Source: Magnetococcales bacterium (lineage in GTDB: Bacteria > Pseudomonadota > Magnetococcia > Magnetococcales > JADFXB01). Taken from it: DNA of 64,000 nt. Made by a program: the position numbers and the translations under genes. Within the stretch, counting starts at the first letter, position 1; every line of letters begins with the position of its first letter. Positions 27,986-37,152 of this stretch are shown one piece after another. The notes below the pieces were generated by a model. The model saw only the letters and a program-made list of their open reading frames with translations. It made no database searches and was not told the DNA's origin. The stretch spans positions 1 to 64,000 of the forward strand of contig JADFXB010000006.1 in the NCBI GenBank assembly GCA_015233935.1. The letters run 5' to 3'.

Positions 27986-28803
27986 CACTGTTATTATGCG
28001 AAGGGGTTCCAAATGGCCCAGATATCGTTCTGCTAGGAAAACTACTGGCCGGAAAATGTGAAATTAAGGCCATGGGTGGAAAATACGGAATGGGTGACCG
28101 CGTTATGGCCCGTCAGGAGGTGCTGGGTGAAGGGTCGGTGGCAGGACTCCTGGATAGAGATTTTATCAACCCCTGGCAACCTCCCCAATATATTCCAAAG
28201 CCTTGGACTATTTCAGGCGGACATCATCGCTTGGGTTGGTATTGGGAACGAAAAGAGATCGAAAACTATTTGCTTGATCCTTTGTTGATTGAAAAATTAT
28301 TTAATGGAATCATAGATATGGATGAATACATAAAAATATTGAACCATGCACGCGACACCATCGCCAATTATCAAGCAGCTCGCATTGCTTTAAGCGCAAA
28401 CCGTCTTCGTTTTTCTCCTTTGCCGTCTTCTTTTGGAAGCAAGAGAGGCAGCGATAAACATCTATTTCCAGATGCACTGGATATCAACAGTTGCCAAGCA
28501 GGCATTGAACAAACGATACAGGCATATGATGGTAGCCAGACTATTTCCTTAGAACAGGTTCTGAAAACCTTTACTGAGGTGCTGCCTGAATGCCAACCAG
28601 GAGGGGGTCGCTATGACAACTTTCTTTGTGGTTTTGCGGGCAAGGATTTACTATGGGCCATGGATGGGTGGATTAAATCCAAAGGCTGGCAAGGTGCCTT
28701 TGCCTTGCGGGAAAAAATAGTCAAAAGCATTCGACAAAGCTCCGATGACATCTCCCAATGGCTTCCTGAACTGGCAGCCTTGAAGCAGATGATTTTATCG
28801 TGA
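27976..28803 (+). CDS. DUF4435/TOPRIM-like protein, second gene of the pair
   Basis: A 275-residue protein starting at ATG 27976 behind GGGAGG inside the ATPase gene. The N-terminal part fits a TOPRIM fold as found in DUF4435 proteins: VTLLLCEGVPNGPD with E9, then GGKYGMGD, then VAGLLDRDF with D60 and D62, followed by the typical WERKEIENYLLDP (E96). TOPRIM proteins of this kind act as nucleases gated by a partner ATPase, for example AriB in PARIS. The C-terminal half is helical and I cannot assign it. The sequence is lower in G+C than gatC just downstream. I am confident of the pairing, fairly confident of the TOPRIM call, and only inferring defence. Confidence 0.75.
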   Translation: MPVTLLLCEGVPNGPDIVLLGKLLAGKCEIKAMGGKYGMGDRVMARQEVLGEGSVAGLLDRDFINPWQPPQYIPKPWTISGGHHRLGWYWERKEIENYLLDPLLIEKLFNGIIDMDEYIKILNHARDTIANYQAARIALSANRLRFSPLPSSFGSKRGSDKHLFPDALDINSCQAGIEQTIQAYDGSQTISLEQVLKTFTEVLPECQPGGGRYDNFLCGFAGKDLLWAMDGWIKSKGWQGAFALREKIVKSIRQSSDDISQWLPELAALKQMILS

Positions 28804-28888
28804 TATCTCACAGTTGAGAGGATGCCCCCCATGGTCGGTCATGGCGGGGGTGGGTTTGGTTTTGGTTGCAATCCCAATGGGGGTTAGG

Positions 28889-29176
28889 ATGACGATTACG
28901 CCGGAAGTGGTGGGAAAGGTGGCCCATTTGGCACGGCTGGAATTGACGGCTGAGGAAACACCCCGCTATGCGGAGCAGTTATCCCGCATTCTGGAACTGG
29001 TGGAAAAGCTCAACCAGTTGGATACCAGGGAGGTCCAGGCCATGACCCACGCCGTCGCCCTCACCATGCCGGAACGCCCGGATCAGGTGACCAACGGTAA
29101 CCAACGGGAAGCCATGCTGGCCAACACCGCCCAACAAGCGGACGGCCACTTCTGCACCCCCAAATTTGTGGAATAG
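28889..29176 (+). CDS. gatC: Aspartyl/glutamyl-tRNA amidotransferase subunit C
   Basis: A 95-residue Gat[21 protein letters not shown], then [26 protein letters not shown], and the extended tail ending [11 protein letters not shown], in place of the usual ..F.VPKV. It wraps around GatA and steadies the GatAB complex that amidates Glu-tRNA(Gln) or Asp-tRNA(Asn). The start is ATG 28889 (TTAGG upstream); the longer frame adds an improbable hydrophobic leader. It is first in gatCAB, with gatA 10 bases downstream. Confidence 0.96.
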   Translation: MTITPEVVGKVAHLARLELTAEETPRYAEQLSRILELVEKLNQLDTREVQAMTHAVALTMPERPDQVTNGNQREAMLANTAQQADGHFCTPKFVE

Positions 29177-29186
29177 GAGTCAAGCC

Positions 29187-30650
29187 ATGGATGCCGCTGC
29201 ATTGACCCTGGCTGCCGCCAGTCGCCTGCTGGCAAAGGGCGAACTCTCCTCCCTGGAATTGACCCAGGCCGTCCTCCACCGCATCAAGACACTCAACCCA
29301 CGCCTGAACGCCTTCATCAGCGTGGATGAAGAGGGTGCCCTGGCCGCCGCTCGCCAGGCAGATGAGCAACGGCGACAAGGGGAGACCACCCCGTTGACCG
29401 GCCTGCCCATTGCCCTCAAAGATATCTTCTGCACCCGCCAACAAAAGACCACCTGTGGCTCCCGCATGCTGGCCAACTTCCAGCCCCCCTATGACGCCAC
29501 AGTCACCCGCAAGCTGCAGCAAGCCGGAGCCGTCATCGTCGGCAAGACCAACATGGATGAATTTGCCATGGGTTCTTCCAACGAAACCTCCTGGTTTGGC
29601 CCAGTGAAAAATCCCTGGGATCTCACCCGCACCCCCGGCGGCTCCTCCGGTGGTTCCGCCGCTGCCGTGGCAGCCGATCTCTGCCTGGCCGCCATCGGCA
29701 CCGATACGGGCGGCTCCATCCGCCAGCCCGCCTCCCTGTGCGGTATCAGTGGTCTCAAACCCACCTATGGTCGCGTCTCCCGCTTCGGCATGATCGCCTT
29801 TGCCTCCTCCCTGGACCAGGGCGGCCCCATGACCAAAAGTGTGGAAGATGCCGCCATCCTGTTGCAAGCCATGGCGGGCCACGATGCCGCCGACGCCACC
29901 AGCATTCCCCAGCCGGTGCCCGACTACCCGGCCCTGCTCCAACAGAGCGTCTCCGGCATGCGCTTGGGCATCCCCGCTGAATATTTTACCGACGGCATGC
30001 AACCGGAAGTACAACAAGCGGTGGATGCGGCCATCCAGATTTTCCATAGCCTGGGAATAACCACCGTCCCGGTTTCCTTGCCCCACACCAGCTATGCGGT
30101 CCCCACCTATTACATCATCGCCTCTGCCGAAGCCTCTTCCAACCTGGCCAGGTATGACGGCGTTCGTTTTTCCCATCGCTGCCAGGAGGCCAAAGATTTG
30201 GCCGATCTTTACTTCCGCAGCCGGGCCGAAGGATTCGGGGCCGAGGTCAAACGACGGATCATGCTGGGAACCTACGTGCTCTCCTCCGGCTATTACGATG
30301 CCTACTATCGCAAGGCCCAAAAGGTGCGACGGTTGATCGCCGACGATTTTGACGCCGCCTTCCGGCAAGTGGATGCGGTCCTCACCCCCACCTCACCCAC
30401 CACCGCCTTTCGTATTGGGGAGCGTACAGACGATCCGGTGCAAATGTATCTGTCGGATATTTTCACCATCGGGGTCAATCTGGCTGGCTTGCCCGCCCTC
30501 TCCCTGCCCTGTGGTCGTGATCAGGCAGGATTGCCCATTGGCATGCAGTTGATCGGCCCGCCCTTGGGCGAGTCTCCCGTGTTGCAGCTTGGCCATGCCT
30601 TTCAACAGGCTACCGACTGGCATCACAGCAAACCTGTCATTGTTGAGTGA
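29187..30650 (+). CDS. gatA: Aspartyl/glutamyl-tRNA amidotransferase subunit A
   Basis: A 487-residue amidase that frees ammonia from glutamine for transamidation. The Ser-cisSer-Lys triad is seen in [10 protein letters not shown] (Lys near 76) and in the signature [19 protein letters not shown] with [14 protein letters not shown] (the two serines near 150 and 174). AGGAG precedes ATG 29187. It is the middle gene of gatCAB, and gatB follows after 12 bases. Its strong codon bias produces long meaningless frames on the opposite strand. Confidence 0.97.
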   Translation: MDAAALTLAAASRLLAKGELSSLELTQAVLHRIKTLNPRLNAFISVDEEGALAAARQADEQRRQGETTPLTGLPIALKDIFCTRQQKTTCGSRMLANFQPPYDATVTRKLQQAGAVIVGKTNMDEFAMGSSNETSWFGPVKNPWDLTRTPGGSSGGSAAAVAADLCLAAIGTDTGGSIRQPASLCGISGLKPTYGRVSRFGMIAFASSLDQGGPMTKSVEDAAILLQAMAGHDAADATSIPQPVPDYPALLQQSVSGMRLGIPAEYFTDGMQPEVQQAVDAAIQIFHSLGITTVPVSLPHTSYAVPTYYIIASAEASSNLARYDGVRFSHRCQEAKDLADLYFRSRAEGFGAEVKRRIMLGTYVLSSGYYDAYYRKAQKVRRLIADDFDAAFRQVDAVLTPTSPTTAFRIGERTDDPVQMYLSDIFTIGVNLAGLPALSLPCGRDQAGLPIGMQLIGPPLGESPVLQLGHAFQQATDWHHSKPVIVE

Positions 30651-30662
30651 GGGGATATTCAC

Positions 30663-32117
30663 ATGGACAATCGCCCCTTTGAAATGGTCATCGGCCTGGA
30701 AGTTCATGCCCAACTGGCCACCCGTTCCAAACTGTTCTGTGGCTGCTCCACCCGCTTCGGGGCAGAGGCCAACACGCAAATTTGCCCGGTGTGCGCCGCC
30801 TTTCCCGGTGTGCTGCCGGTCCTCAACCAACTGGCGGTGGATATGGCGGTTAAAACTGGTCTGGCGGTGCGTGGCACCATTCAAACCACCAGTGAATTTG
30901 CCCGCAAAAATTATTTCTATCCCGACCTGCCCGCTGGCTATCAAATCAGCCAGTTTGAACTGCCCATCATTCTCTCCGGCCATGTGAACATTCCCCTGGC
31001 CAATGGGGAGATCAAACGGGTGGGCATCACCCGTATTCACATGGAGGTGGATGCAGGGAAAAGTCTGCATGAAGGTATTGTTGGGGCCTCCTGGGTGGAT
31101 CTCAATCGTACCGGCGTTCCCTTGATGGAGATTGTCTCTGAACCGGACATGTCTTCTCCAGAAGAGGCGGGGGAATATTTGAAAAAATTGCGCTCTACCC
31201 TGCGCTATCTGGAAGTGTGTGACGGCAACATGGAAGAAGGCTCCTTCCGTTGTGATGCCAATGTGTCGGTTCGTCCCCGTGGTGAAAAAAAACTGGGCAC
31301 CCGCTGTGAGTTGAAAAATCTCAACTCCATTCGTAACGTGATGCGCGCCATCACCTATGAGGCCCAACGCCAGGTGGAGTTGATCCTGGATGGCGGTCAG
31401 GTGGTGCAGGAAACCCGTCTGTGGGATCCCAATCAGGGTATCACCCGCACCATGCGGGGCAAGGAGGAGGCCCACGACTATCGCTACTTTCCTGAACCCG
31501 ACCTGCCCCCTTTGGTTTTGACCCAAGACCGAATCCAAAAATTGGCCGACTCGCTGCCCGAATTGCCCGATCAAAAGGTGGTGCGTTTTCAAAAAGACTA
31601 CGAACTCTCCCCCTACGATGCGGAAGTTTTGGCCGCCAGTCGGGAGTTGGCCGAATATTTTGAAACCGCCAGTCGCGCCCTTGCCGCCAGTGGTCACAAC
31701 GATGCCAAAACCGTGGCCAACTGGGTAATGGTGGAACTCTTGGGTCGCCTCAACCGGGAGGGACTGGAAATCACCGACACCCCGGTCTCTGCCTTGCACC
31801 TGGCCGGACTGATTGCCTTGATCAAAAAGGGGACCATCTCTGGCAAGATTGCCAAAGAGGTCTTCGCCATCCAATGGCAAAATGGTCAGGATGCCGAGAC
31901 CATCGTGCGGGAGCGGGGATTGGTGCAGGTGACCGATAGCGGCCTCATCGAAGCCGAAGTGGAGCGGGTGATCGCCGCCTATCCCAGCGAGGTGGAACAA
32001 TATCGTTCTGGCAAAACCAAAGTCTTCGCCTTTTTTGTGGGGCAGGTGATGAAGGCCACCAAGGGCAAGGCCAATCCGGCCATGGTCAATAAATTACTTG
32101 AAGACAAACTGGCCTGA
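30663..32117 (+). CDS. gatB: Aspartyl/glutamyl-tRNA amidotransferase subunit B
   Basis: A 484-residue GatB, the kinase/tRNA-binding subunit. It opens [20 protein letters not shown] and has the zinc-type cysteines C-x-C (LFCGCSTRF) and [25 protein letters not shown] is followed by the tail YqeY-like domain ending [11 protein letters not shown]. It activates the tRNA-linked carboxylate with ATP. Its stop overlaps the start of the next gene (TGATG), so the AsmA-like gene is probably read from the same message. Confidence 0.97.
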   Translation: MDNRPFEMVIGLEVHAQLATRSKLFCGCSTRFGAEANTQICPVCAAFPGVLPVLNQLAVDMAVKTGLAVRGTIQTTSEFARKNYFYPDLPAGYQISQFELPIILSGHVNIPLANGEIKRVGITRIHMEVDAGKSLHEGIVGASWVDLNRTGVPLMEIVSEPDMSSPEEAGEYLKKLRSTLRYLEVCDGNMEEGSFRCDANVSVRPRGEKKLGTRCELKNLNSIRNVMRAITYEAQRQVELILDGGQVVQETRLWDPNQGITRTMRGKEEAHDYRYFPEPDLPPLVLTQDRIQKLADSLPELPDQKVVRFQKDYELSPYDAEVLAASRELAEYFETASRALAASGHNDAKTVANWVMVELLGRLNREGLEITDTPVSALHLAGLIALIKKGTISGKIAKEVFAIQWQNGQDAETIVRERGLVQVTDSGLIEAEVERVIAAYPSEVEQYRSGKTKVFAFFVGQVMKATKGKANPAMVNKLLEDKLA

Positions 32118-34249
32118 TGGCTTTAAACCGCCCATGGTTGTTGTGGTCCACCTCTCTGCTGGCGGCAGGTATTGTCCTGCTTTTATGGGTCGGGGTGGCC
32201 CTGGTGCAGGTGGAACAATATCTGCCCCGAATTATCCAGCTTCTTCAGCAAGTGACCAACCGGGAGGTACGGGTGGAATCCCTCTCCATCTCCCTGGCAG
32301 AGGGGTTGCTGCTGGATTTGGCGGGGGTGGAAATTCGCTCCCGGGACGAAAAATTACCACCCCTCCTCACCGCCAAACATGTGCTGGTGGGGGTGGGGCT
32401 GGAATATTTTTTGCGCCGCCAATTGACCCTCTCCTCCATCACCCTGGTTACCCCCCAGTTTAATCTGGTGCGTTTTGCCGATGGTGCCGCCTTGCTGCGG
32501 GAGGCCCATGAAACCGCCCTGGCTGGAGACAAAGTGCTGGCGGAACAGGTAGGCACCGCTATCTCCCAATTTCATGTGGGACGTCTCACCATCCGGGATG
32601 GCTTGATCAACCTGGCCGATTGGGGCAGTCAAAATGATCAAACCCTGGTGGTGGATAAGGTGCAGGCCAATCTCTATCACATTTCACCAGCCGCGCCTTC
32701 TCCCATCAATGCCACCGCCCGCTTTCATTCCATTCCTTTCAAGGTCAATGGTCAGGTAGGTCCCCTGCCTGCCTCCCTTCACCCCGACGCCATGCCCGTC
32801 ATACTCAGTTTTGAGGCCAAAACCATTCCGCTGGCCGCCATTGCCGATTGGTTGCCAAAAGGTGTGGAAGGGGAACGGGGCTATTTTTCCGCTCTGGTGC
32901 AGGGAAGCTTGCGGGATGGTCTGGCCACCTCTTCCTGGTTGGAGGTGGAAAAACTCACCTTGCCCAATCAAGAGGGAACCCGTGAACCAGTTACCCTGGC
33001 CATTCGGCAAAAATCGTTATTGCGTCCGGGAGCTGAACCACAAGATTTACAAATCCAAGAATTTTATAGTTATATCAATGGGTCTCCCTGGTTGAAGGTG
33101 GAAGGTGGGTTGGGCATTTGGCCGTTGCGTCATCTGGATGTGGCCTTAACCACCTTGCGCCCCATTCCCTTGCATGGATGGCAGGATGCCCAATGGGGAA
33201 AGTGGGATGGCCAGGCCGAGGGTGTTCTCACCTTGTTTGGTCATCCTTACGACTGGCTGGAGGTGCGGGGTGAGGTGGACATCACCGACGGCGGTTGGAG
33301 CTGGGTGGGGATGAATAAAGCCATCGGCAAACCTTTTAAACTTTTTCCCCACCTTTTTCGTCAACGGGATGGTTGGAAAATTTATGGCCTGCAATTTATG
33401 GGTGAGGATGAGTTGGAGTTGAGTGGTCACTTGCAGGGGGTATTGGCTCCCCAACCCGATCTCACCTTGCACATGCAGGGTAAGTGGGAAGCCATGGCCG
33501 ATCTTTTCCCCGCCACTGTTCATTGGCCATTGACGGGTGGTCGCTGGTGGGGCGAAGGCCATTTCACTGCCACGGAGGGGGAAGGTCAGGTGGTGGCGGA
33601 AAATTTTCATTGGGGAGAAAAAGGTGTCTTGCAAGCCACCTTTCCTTTTCTTCGTCAAGAGGAGGGCTGGCTTTTTTCACCCCTCTCTCTCCAGTTTGAC
33701 CCTGTTGGACTTCTCTATGCCTCTTTATCGGTTCAGCCTGAAAACTATCAGGCCATGTTGACTTTGCAAAACCTGCCACTGGCAGATATTCCCGACTTGT
33801 CCCAGGGACCAGGATTGCATCGTCGTTTTGATGGACCATTATCCTTGAACGGTGATGTGAACGGTCGCTTGGATTCCCATGGCTTTCCTCAATGGCCGGA
33901 GGGAGGACGGTTGCAAGCCTGGGTAAATCCGGGGGGGATGTTGGGCATTGGCAATGGGGTATTGACCCATCGCCCCCAAAAGGAGGTTACCCTTTCCCAG
34001 GCAGGCAAAACCTTCTATTGGGAGGAGGCCATGGTGGAGTTGCTCCTTACTCCGGCGGGAGTGCGCATCAACCAATTGGCCATGGACACCGGACAAGCCA
34101 AAATCACCGGAACCGGTTGGGTGGAGCGTGGACAAGGATTGGACATGCGCTTGCAAATTCACGCCCCTTGGTGGCAGGATGACCCCAACCTGTCTGCCCA
34201 ACTGTTCGGCACCTTGGATGATGTGCGTTTGAAGCCTGTTATACCCTAA
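32117..34249 (+). CDS. AsmA-like envelope protein
   Basis: A 710-residue protein with one N-terminal membrane anchor (PWLLWSTSLLAAGIVLLLWV) and a large periplasmic part of repeating beta-strands. Its start resembles AsmA/TamB relatives: REVRVESLSISLAEGLLLDL, then DLAGVEIRS, VLVGVGLEYFLRRQLTLSSI and LVTPQFNLVRFADG. The C-terminal third again has AsmA-type strands (VRINQLAMDTGQAKITG). Such proteins are thought to bridge inner and outer membranes and move phospholipids. Its start overlaps the gatB stop by one base. The family call rests on overall pattern and not on a single motif. Confidence 0.7.
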   Translation: MALNRPWLLWSTSLLAAGIVLLLWVGVALVQVEQYLPRIIQLLQQVTNREVRVESLSISLAEGLLLDLAGVEIRSRDEKLPPLLTAKHVLVGVGLEYFLRRQLTLSSITLVTPQFNLVRFADGAALLREAHETALAGDKVLAEQVGTAISQFHVGRLTIRDGLINLADWGSQNDQTLVVDKVQANLYHISPAAPSPINATARFHSIPFKVNGQVGPLPASLHPDAMPVILSFEAKTIPLAAIADWLPKGVEGERGYFSALVQGSLRDGLATSSWLEVEKLTLPNQEGTREPVTLAIRQKSLLRPGAEPQDLQIQEFYSYINGSPWLKVEGGLGIWPLRHLDVALTTLRPIPLHGWQDAQWGKWDGQAEGVLTLFGHPYDWLEVRGEVDITDGGWSWVGMNKAIGKPFKLFPHLFRQRDGWKIYGLQFMGEDELELSGHLQGVLAPQPDLTLHMQGKWEAMADLFPATVHWPLTGGRWWGEGHFTATEGEGQVVAENFHWGEKGVLQATFPFLRQEEGWLFSPLSLQFDPVGLLYASLSVQPENYQAMLTLQNLPLADIPDLSQGPGLHRRFDGPLSLNGDVNGRLDSHGFPQWPEGGRLQAWVNPGGMLGIGNGVLTHRPQKEVTLSQAGKTFYWEEAMVELLLTPAGVRINQLAMDTGQAKITGTGWVERGQGLDMRLQIHAPWWQDDPNLSAQLFGTLDDVRLKPVIP

Positions 34250-34310
34250 ATTCTTCACCCGCCGTCAAACCCGGTTGTAATCGAAGGCTTTTCCACGAGG
34301 AGAATCCTGG

Positions 34311-34631
34311 ATGATTGATGAACAAATAATTCAGAAAATCGGTGTGTTGCTGGCTGAGGCCGCCGGACCTTCCCGGGTAATTCTCTTTGGTTCCCACGCC
34401 CGCAACGAAGCAGGGGAAGAGTCTGACCTGGATCTTCTGGTGGTCAAACCCATGGTCAGCAACCGTTTGCTGGAAATGACCCACTTGCGACAGGTATTGC
34501 GCCCTTTGCGCATTCCAGTGGATCTTCTGGTTTGCTCTCTATCGGAACTGAACGAACGCGCCGGAATGCCCAGTGGGGCCATCTACTGGGCGTTACAGGA
34601 GGGGAGGACCATTCATGACTCTCTTGGATAG
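34311..34631 (+). CDS. MNT-type minimal nucleotidyltransferase
   Basis: A 106-residue protein with the pol-beta nucleotidyltransferase motif GSHARNEAGEESDLDLLVV (GS-x-AR and DxD) near residues 28-46. The C-terminal IYWALQEGRTIHDSLG is the typical end of MNT proteins that pair with a HEPN RNase; the MNT adds AMP to the HEPN partner as an antitoxin. Here the partner reading frame is present only as its first six codons (see 34615-34635). The gene is therefore an orphan antitoxin or a remnant of a defence module. Confidence 0.88.
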   Translation: MIDEQIIQKIGVLLAEAAGPSRVILFGSHARNEAGEESDLDLLVVKPMVSNRLLEMTHLRQVLRPLRIPVDLLVCSLSELNERAGMPSGAIYWALQEGRTIHDSLG

Positions 34632-34635
34632 TTAA
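34615..34635 (+). pseudogene. Possible stub of a lost HEPN toxin gene
   Basis: Inside the end of the MNT gene, behind an excellent AGGAGGGGAGG, an out-of-frame ATG opens MTLLDS and stops at TAA 34633. In MNT-HEPN pairs the HEPN gene begins at just this place and often with similar residues. The 273 bases that follow hold no HEPN-like frame in any reading I tried. I infer deletion or decay of the toxin; the alternative is coincidence. Confidence 0.4.
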
Positions 34636-34908
34636 ATTTTCACATTCAAGAAGTCGCCTACGTATAGAGTGAAAGAGGTAAACAGGGGAACACCCGCCCA
34701 TCAGACACCTTGGCAGATGTACGATTACCTATCCTGCCATAGATCTGTTTCCGCCTTGAAGACCCACTCCCTGCTGAAGAAACGTAACTTTATCCTGATT
34801 CCCCTGTTTGTGCTAAGCGGGAAAAACATGGAATGTTCTTTACAGATCAAGAATAGTTTGCCATGATTCATTCCACGAAAGAGAAAATTTCTCGCAGAGG
34901 GGGTTAGG

Positions 34909-36216
34909 GTGCTCATTCGTTTGACCGTTGAAAATTGGAAGTCCTTCCGGGATCCCGTCACCTTTTCCATGGTGGCCACCCTTGAGCGGCAGTATCGGAA
35001 GCGTTTGCCGACGGTCCGCAACATGAAACTCTTGCCCATTACTGCCATCTATGGTGGTAATGCCTCCGGCAAGTCCAATCTGGTTCATGCTCTGAGTTTT
35101 ATTAAAAATTTGGTCGTCAAAGGGACAAGCCCTAAAAAAAGCATTCCAGTCGTTCCCTTTCGCTTGGACCGTGAATCTATTGAAAAACCATCAAAGTTTC
35201 AGATCGCCTTTGTTGCCGGGAAATCCGTCTATGAGTACAGTTTCGCTGTGACAAGGCAGCATGTTGTTGAAGAAAAATTGGTTGAAGTTCTAACCAAGGG
35301 AGATAAAATACTTTATGATCGGCAGGAAGGTAAGTACAGTTTTGACCCTACCTTACCTGATCATGAGTCATTAAAAATAATTGGGAACGGGACTAGGGAT
35401 AATCAACTTTATCTTTCAAATTCCGTGTCCCAGAATCAGAAACAATTTTTACCAGTATATGAGTGGTTTGAAGGTTCCTTATTGGTAATTGGACCAGAAC
35501 AATCGTTTTTATCTATGGATCAAATGATTGAAGGGTTTGATGATCTTCCCGAGTTTGCTAAAGAAATGTTACAACGCCTCGATACAGGAATTAGCAGATT
35601 AGAGAGCGAGACCATCCCTTATGATAATGCTCCCATACCTAAATATATTAAGGAGAAAGTATTTTCAGAACTGGCAGATGGTGATACTGAAAATATAGGG
35701 GGACCATCCGTGGGTCACAGATATATTTTAAGAAGAAAAGAAGGAGAAAACATTATAGAGAAGGTGGTTTCTTACCACGGCTCGCCAGATGGGATTGAAG
35801 TCAAATTCGATCTAATGCACGAGTCAGATGGTACTCTACGTTTAATCGACCTGCTGCCAGCGTTTTCTCTTCTAATAAACAATAAAATTAACAAAGTAGT
35901 TATCATTGACGAACTTGACCGGAGCTTGCATACTTTATTGACCCGCAGTCTGCTTGAGGAATATTTACAGCATTGTTCCCCAGAAAGTGGCAATCAGCTC
36001 ATTTTTACCACCCACGATGTCATGCTCATGGACCAATCCATGTTGCGACGGGATGAAATGTGGGTGACGGAAAGGGATGATACCGGCAATACTACCTTAT
36101 TCTCGTTCAGTGATTACAAAGATGTGCGTTACGATAAAGATGTTCGCAAAAGCTACCTGCTTGGACGAATGGGAGGAGTTCCACGTATTTTATTCATAAA
36201 GATGAGGAATTCATGA
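34909..36216 (+). CDS. AAA_15-type ATPase (RloA-like)
   Basis: A 435-residue ATPase starting at GTG 34909 behind GAGGGGGTTAGG. Features are LIRLTVENWKSFRDPVTFSM, Walker A GGNASGKSN (K55), the MHESDGTLRLIDLLPAF signature, Walker B KVVIIDELDRSLH (D334-E335) and the switch FTTHD. The domain set matches RloA and AriA ATPases found in defence loci. Its last codon overlaps the RloB-like gene in an ATGA, so the two are coupled. The DNA is visibly richer in A+T than gatCAB or glnD, which suggests horizontal acquisition. It is not closely similar to the ATPase at 26.9 kb. Confidence 0.88.
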   Translation: MLIRLTVENWKSFRDPVTFSMVATLERQYRKRLPTVRNMKLLPITAIYGGNASGKSNLVHALSFIKNLVVKGTSPKKSIPVVPFRLDRESIEKPSKFQIAFVAGKSVYEYSFAVTRQHVVEEKLVEVLTKGDKILYDRQEGKYSFDPTLPDHESLKIIGNGTRDNQLYLSNSVSQNQKQFLPVYEWFEGSLLVIGPEQSFLSMDQMIEGFDDLPEFAKEMLQRLDTGISRLESETIPYDNAPIPKYIKEKVFSELADGDTENIGGPSVGHRYILRRKEGENIIEKVVSYHGSPDGIEVKFDLMHESDGTLRLIDLLPAFSLLINNKINKVVIIDELDRSLHTLLTRSLLEEYLQHCSPESGNQLIFTTHDVMLMDQSMLRRDEMWVTERDDTGNTTLFSFSDYKDVRYDKDVRKSYLLGRMGGVPRILFIKMRNS

Positions 36217-36827
36217 GAAAATTTGCAAGAGCGGAAAAAAATCAGGCCCTTAGAAAACGTTTCATCATCTCTACGGAAGGGACAAAAACCGAGCCTGGAT
36301 ATTTTTCCCTGTTGCAAAAATTTATTTCACGAGAATCCATCAATCTTCAAGTCTTGCAAGGAGCGCGGCAAACCGATCCGGTAAGTGTGTTGGAAAGAAT
36401 GGTAAAGCATTTACAAGATTCTCCAGCGAGAAATATGGATCAAGCCTGGCTGGTTGTGGACAGAGACACCTGGCCGATAGATCAACTTAATCAACTATTT
36501 ACTTGGCAACAAAAACAGAAAAATTATCAGGTAGCCCTATCCAATCCCAAGTTTGAATACTGGTTACTCCTGCACTTTGAAGATGGGAATCAAATCCAAA
36601 GCAGTGACGCTGTCACCAATCGGTTGGAAAAATGTTGTCCAAATTATACCAAAAATATAGATCCCGATAAATTCAAATTTGATGATATTGTTAAGGCTAT
36701 TGACCGGGCCAAAGTTCGTTATCAACATTCCCATGATAAAAAATTTTTAGAGATGGGCACCACCACAGTCTTCAAATTGGTTAAAACCATCCTCTTGGAA
36801 ACAGGCTTGATGAATCAACCACAATAG
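36213..36827 (+). CDS. RloB-like TOPRIM protein
   Basis: A 204-residue protein with the RloB pattern: RFIISTEGTKTEPGYFSLLQ (E22), AWLVVDRDTWP (D83 and D85) and NPKFEYWLLLHFED near 110. The first acidic residue and the DxD pair fit a TOPRIM metal site. RloA/RloB pairs were first noticed beside type I restriction genes and are candidate defence systems in which the ATPase controls a nuclease. The gene is coupled to the ATPase by a 4-base overlap and shares its low G+C. No restriction genes are in this window. Confidence 0.85.
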   Translation: MRKFARAEKNQALRKRFIISTEGTKTEPGYFSLLQKFISRESINLQVLQGARQTDPVSVLERMVKHLQDSPARNMDQAWLVVDRDTWPIDQLNQLFTWQQKQKNYQVALSNPKFEYWLLLHFEDGNQIQSSDAVTNRLEKCCPNYTKNIDPDKFKFDDIVKAIDRAKVRYQHSHDKKFLEMGTTTVFKLVKTILLETGLMNQPQ

Positions 36828-36846
36828 CCCAAATGGGTACGCGCTT

Positions 36847-37107
36847 ATGGAAATCAACATGGTCAGTGACAAAGAGGACCTGATCCAGTTCCGTATTCCG
36901 CTGGAAATCATTGAGGAAGACGGTTGCTATGTCTGTTCCTATCAGCCCCTCAATGCCCACGGTCAGGGGCGTACCGCAGAAGAGGCGGTCAGCAGCTTTA
37001 AACAAGCCTTGCGTGCCGTGGTAGAAATTTGTCAGGAAAATGGCAACTTGTCCGAGGTGGTCGCGCAATTGCCGAATTCGGCGATAGAGGGTTTTTCCCT
37101 GGCTTGA
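36847..37107 (+). CDS. Solitary HicB-like protein
   Basis: An 86-residue protein with the HicB partial RNase H fold: LIQFRIPLEIIEEDGCYVCS, then PLNAHGQGRTAEEAVSSFKQAL (the GxGxTxEEA-type motif). It lacks a DNA-binding tail, and there is no HicA gene on either side. HicB proteins neutralise HicA mRNA interferases; solitary members are of unknown role. It lies 19 bases after the RloB-like gene and may be part of that unit. No strong ribosome site is visible, so ATG 36859 is an alternative start. Confidence 0.75.
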   Translation: MEINMVSDKEDLIQFRIPLEIIEEDGCYVCSYQPLNAHGQGRTAEEAVSSFKQALRAVVEICQENGNLSEVVAQLPNSAIEGFSLA

Positions 37108-37152
37108 ATTGCATTGACTCCAAGCCATAAAGGGAACCCCCCACCCCTTTCC

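Noticed and set aside
29061-32000. Long minus-strand frames opposite gatA and gatB
   Set aside because: They are complements of highly biased housekeeping genes, with Gly/His-rich composition and no start signal.
34669-34866. A 65-codon frame after the MNT gene as the missing HEPN
   Set aside because: It has no HEPN helices or R-x4-6-H motif and no ribosome site.
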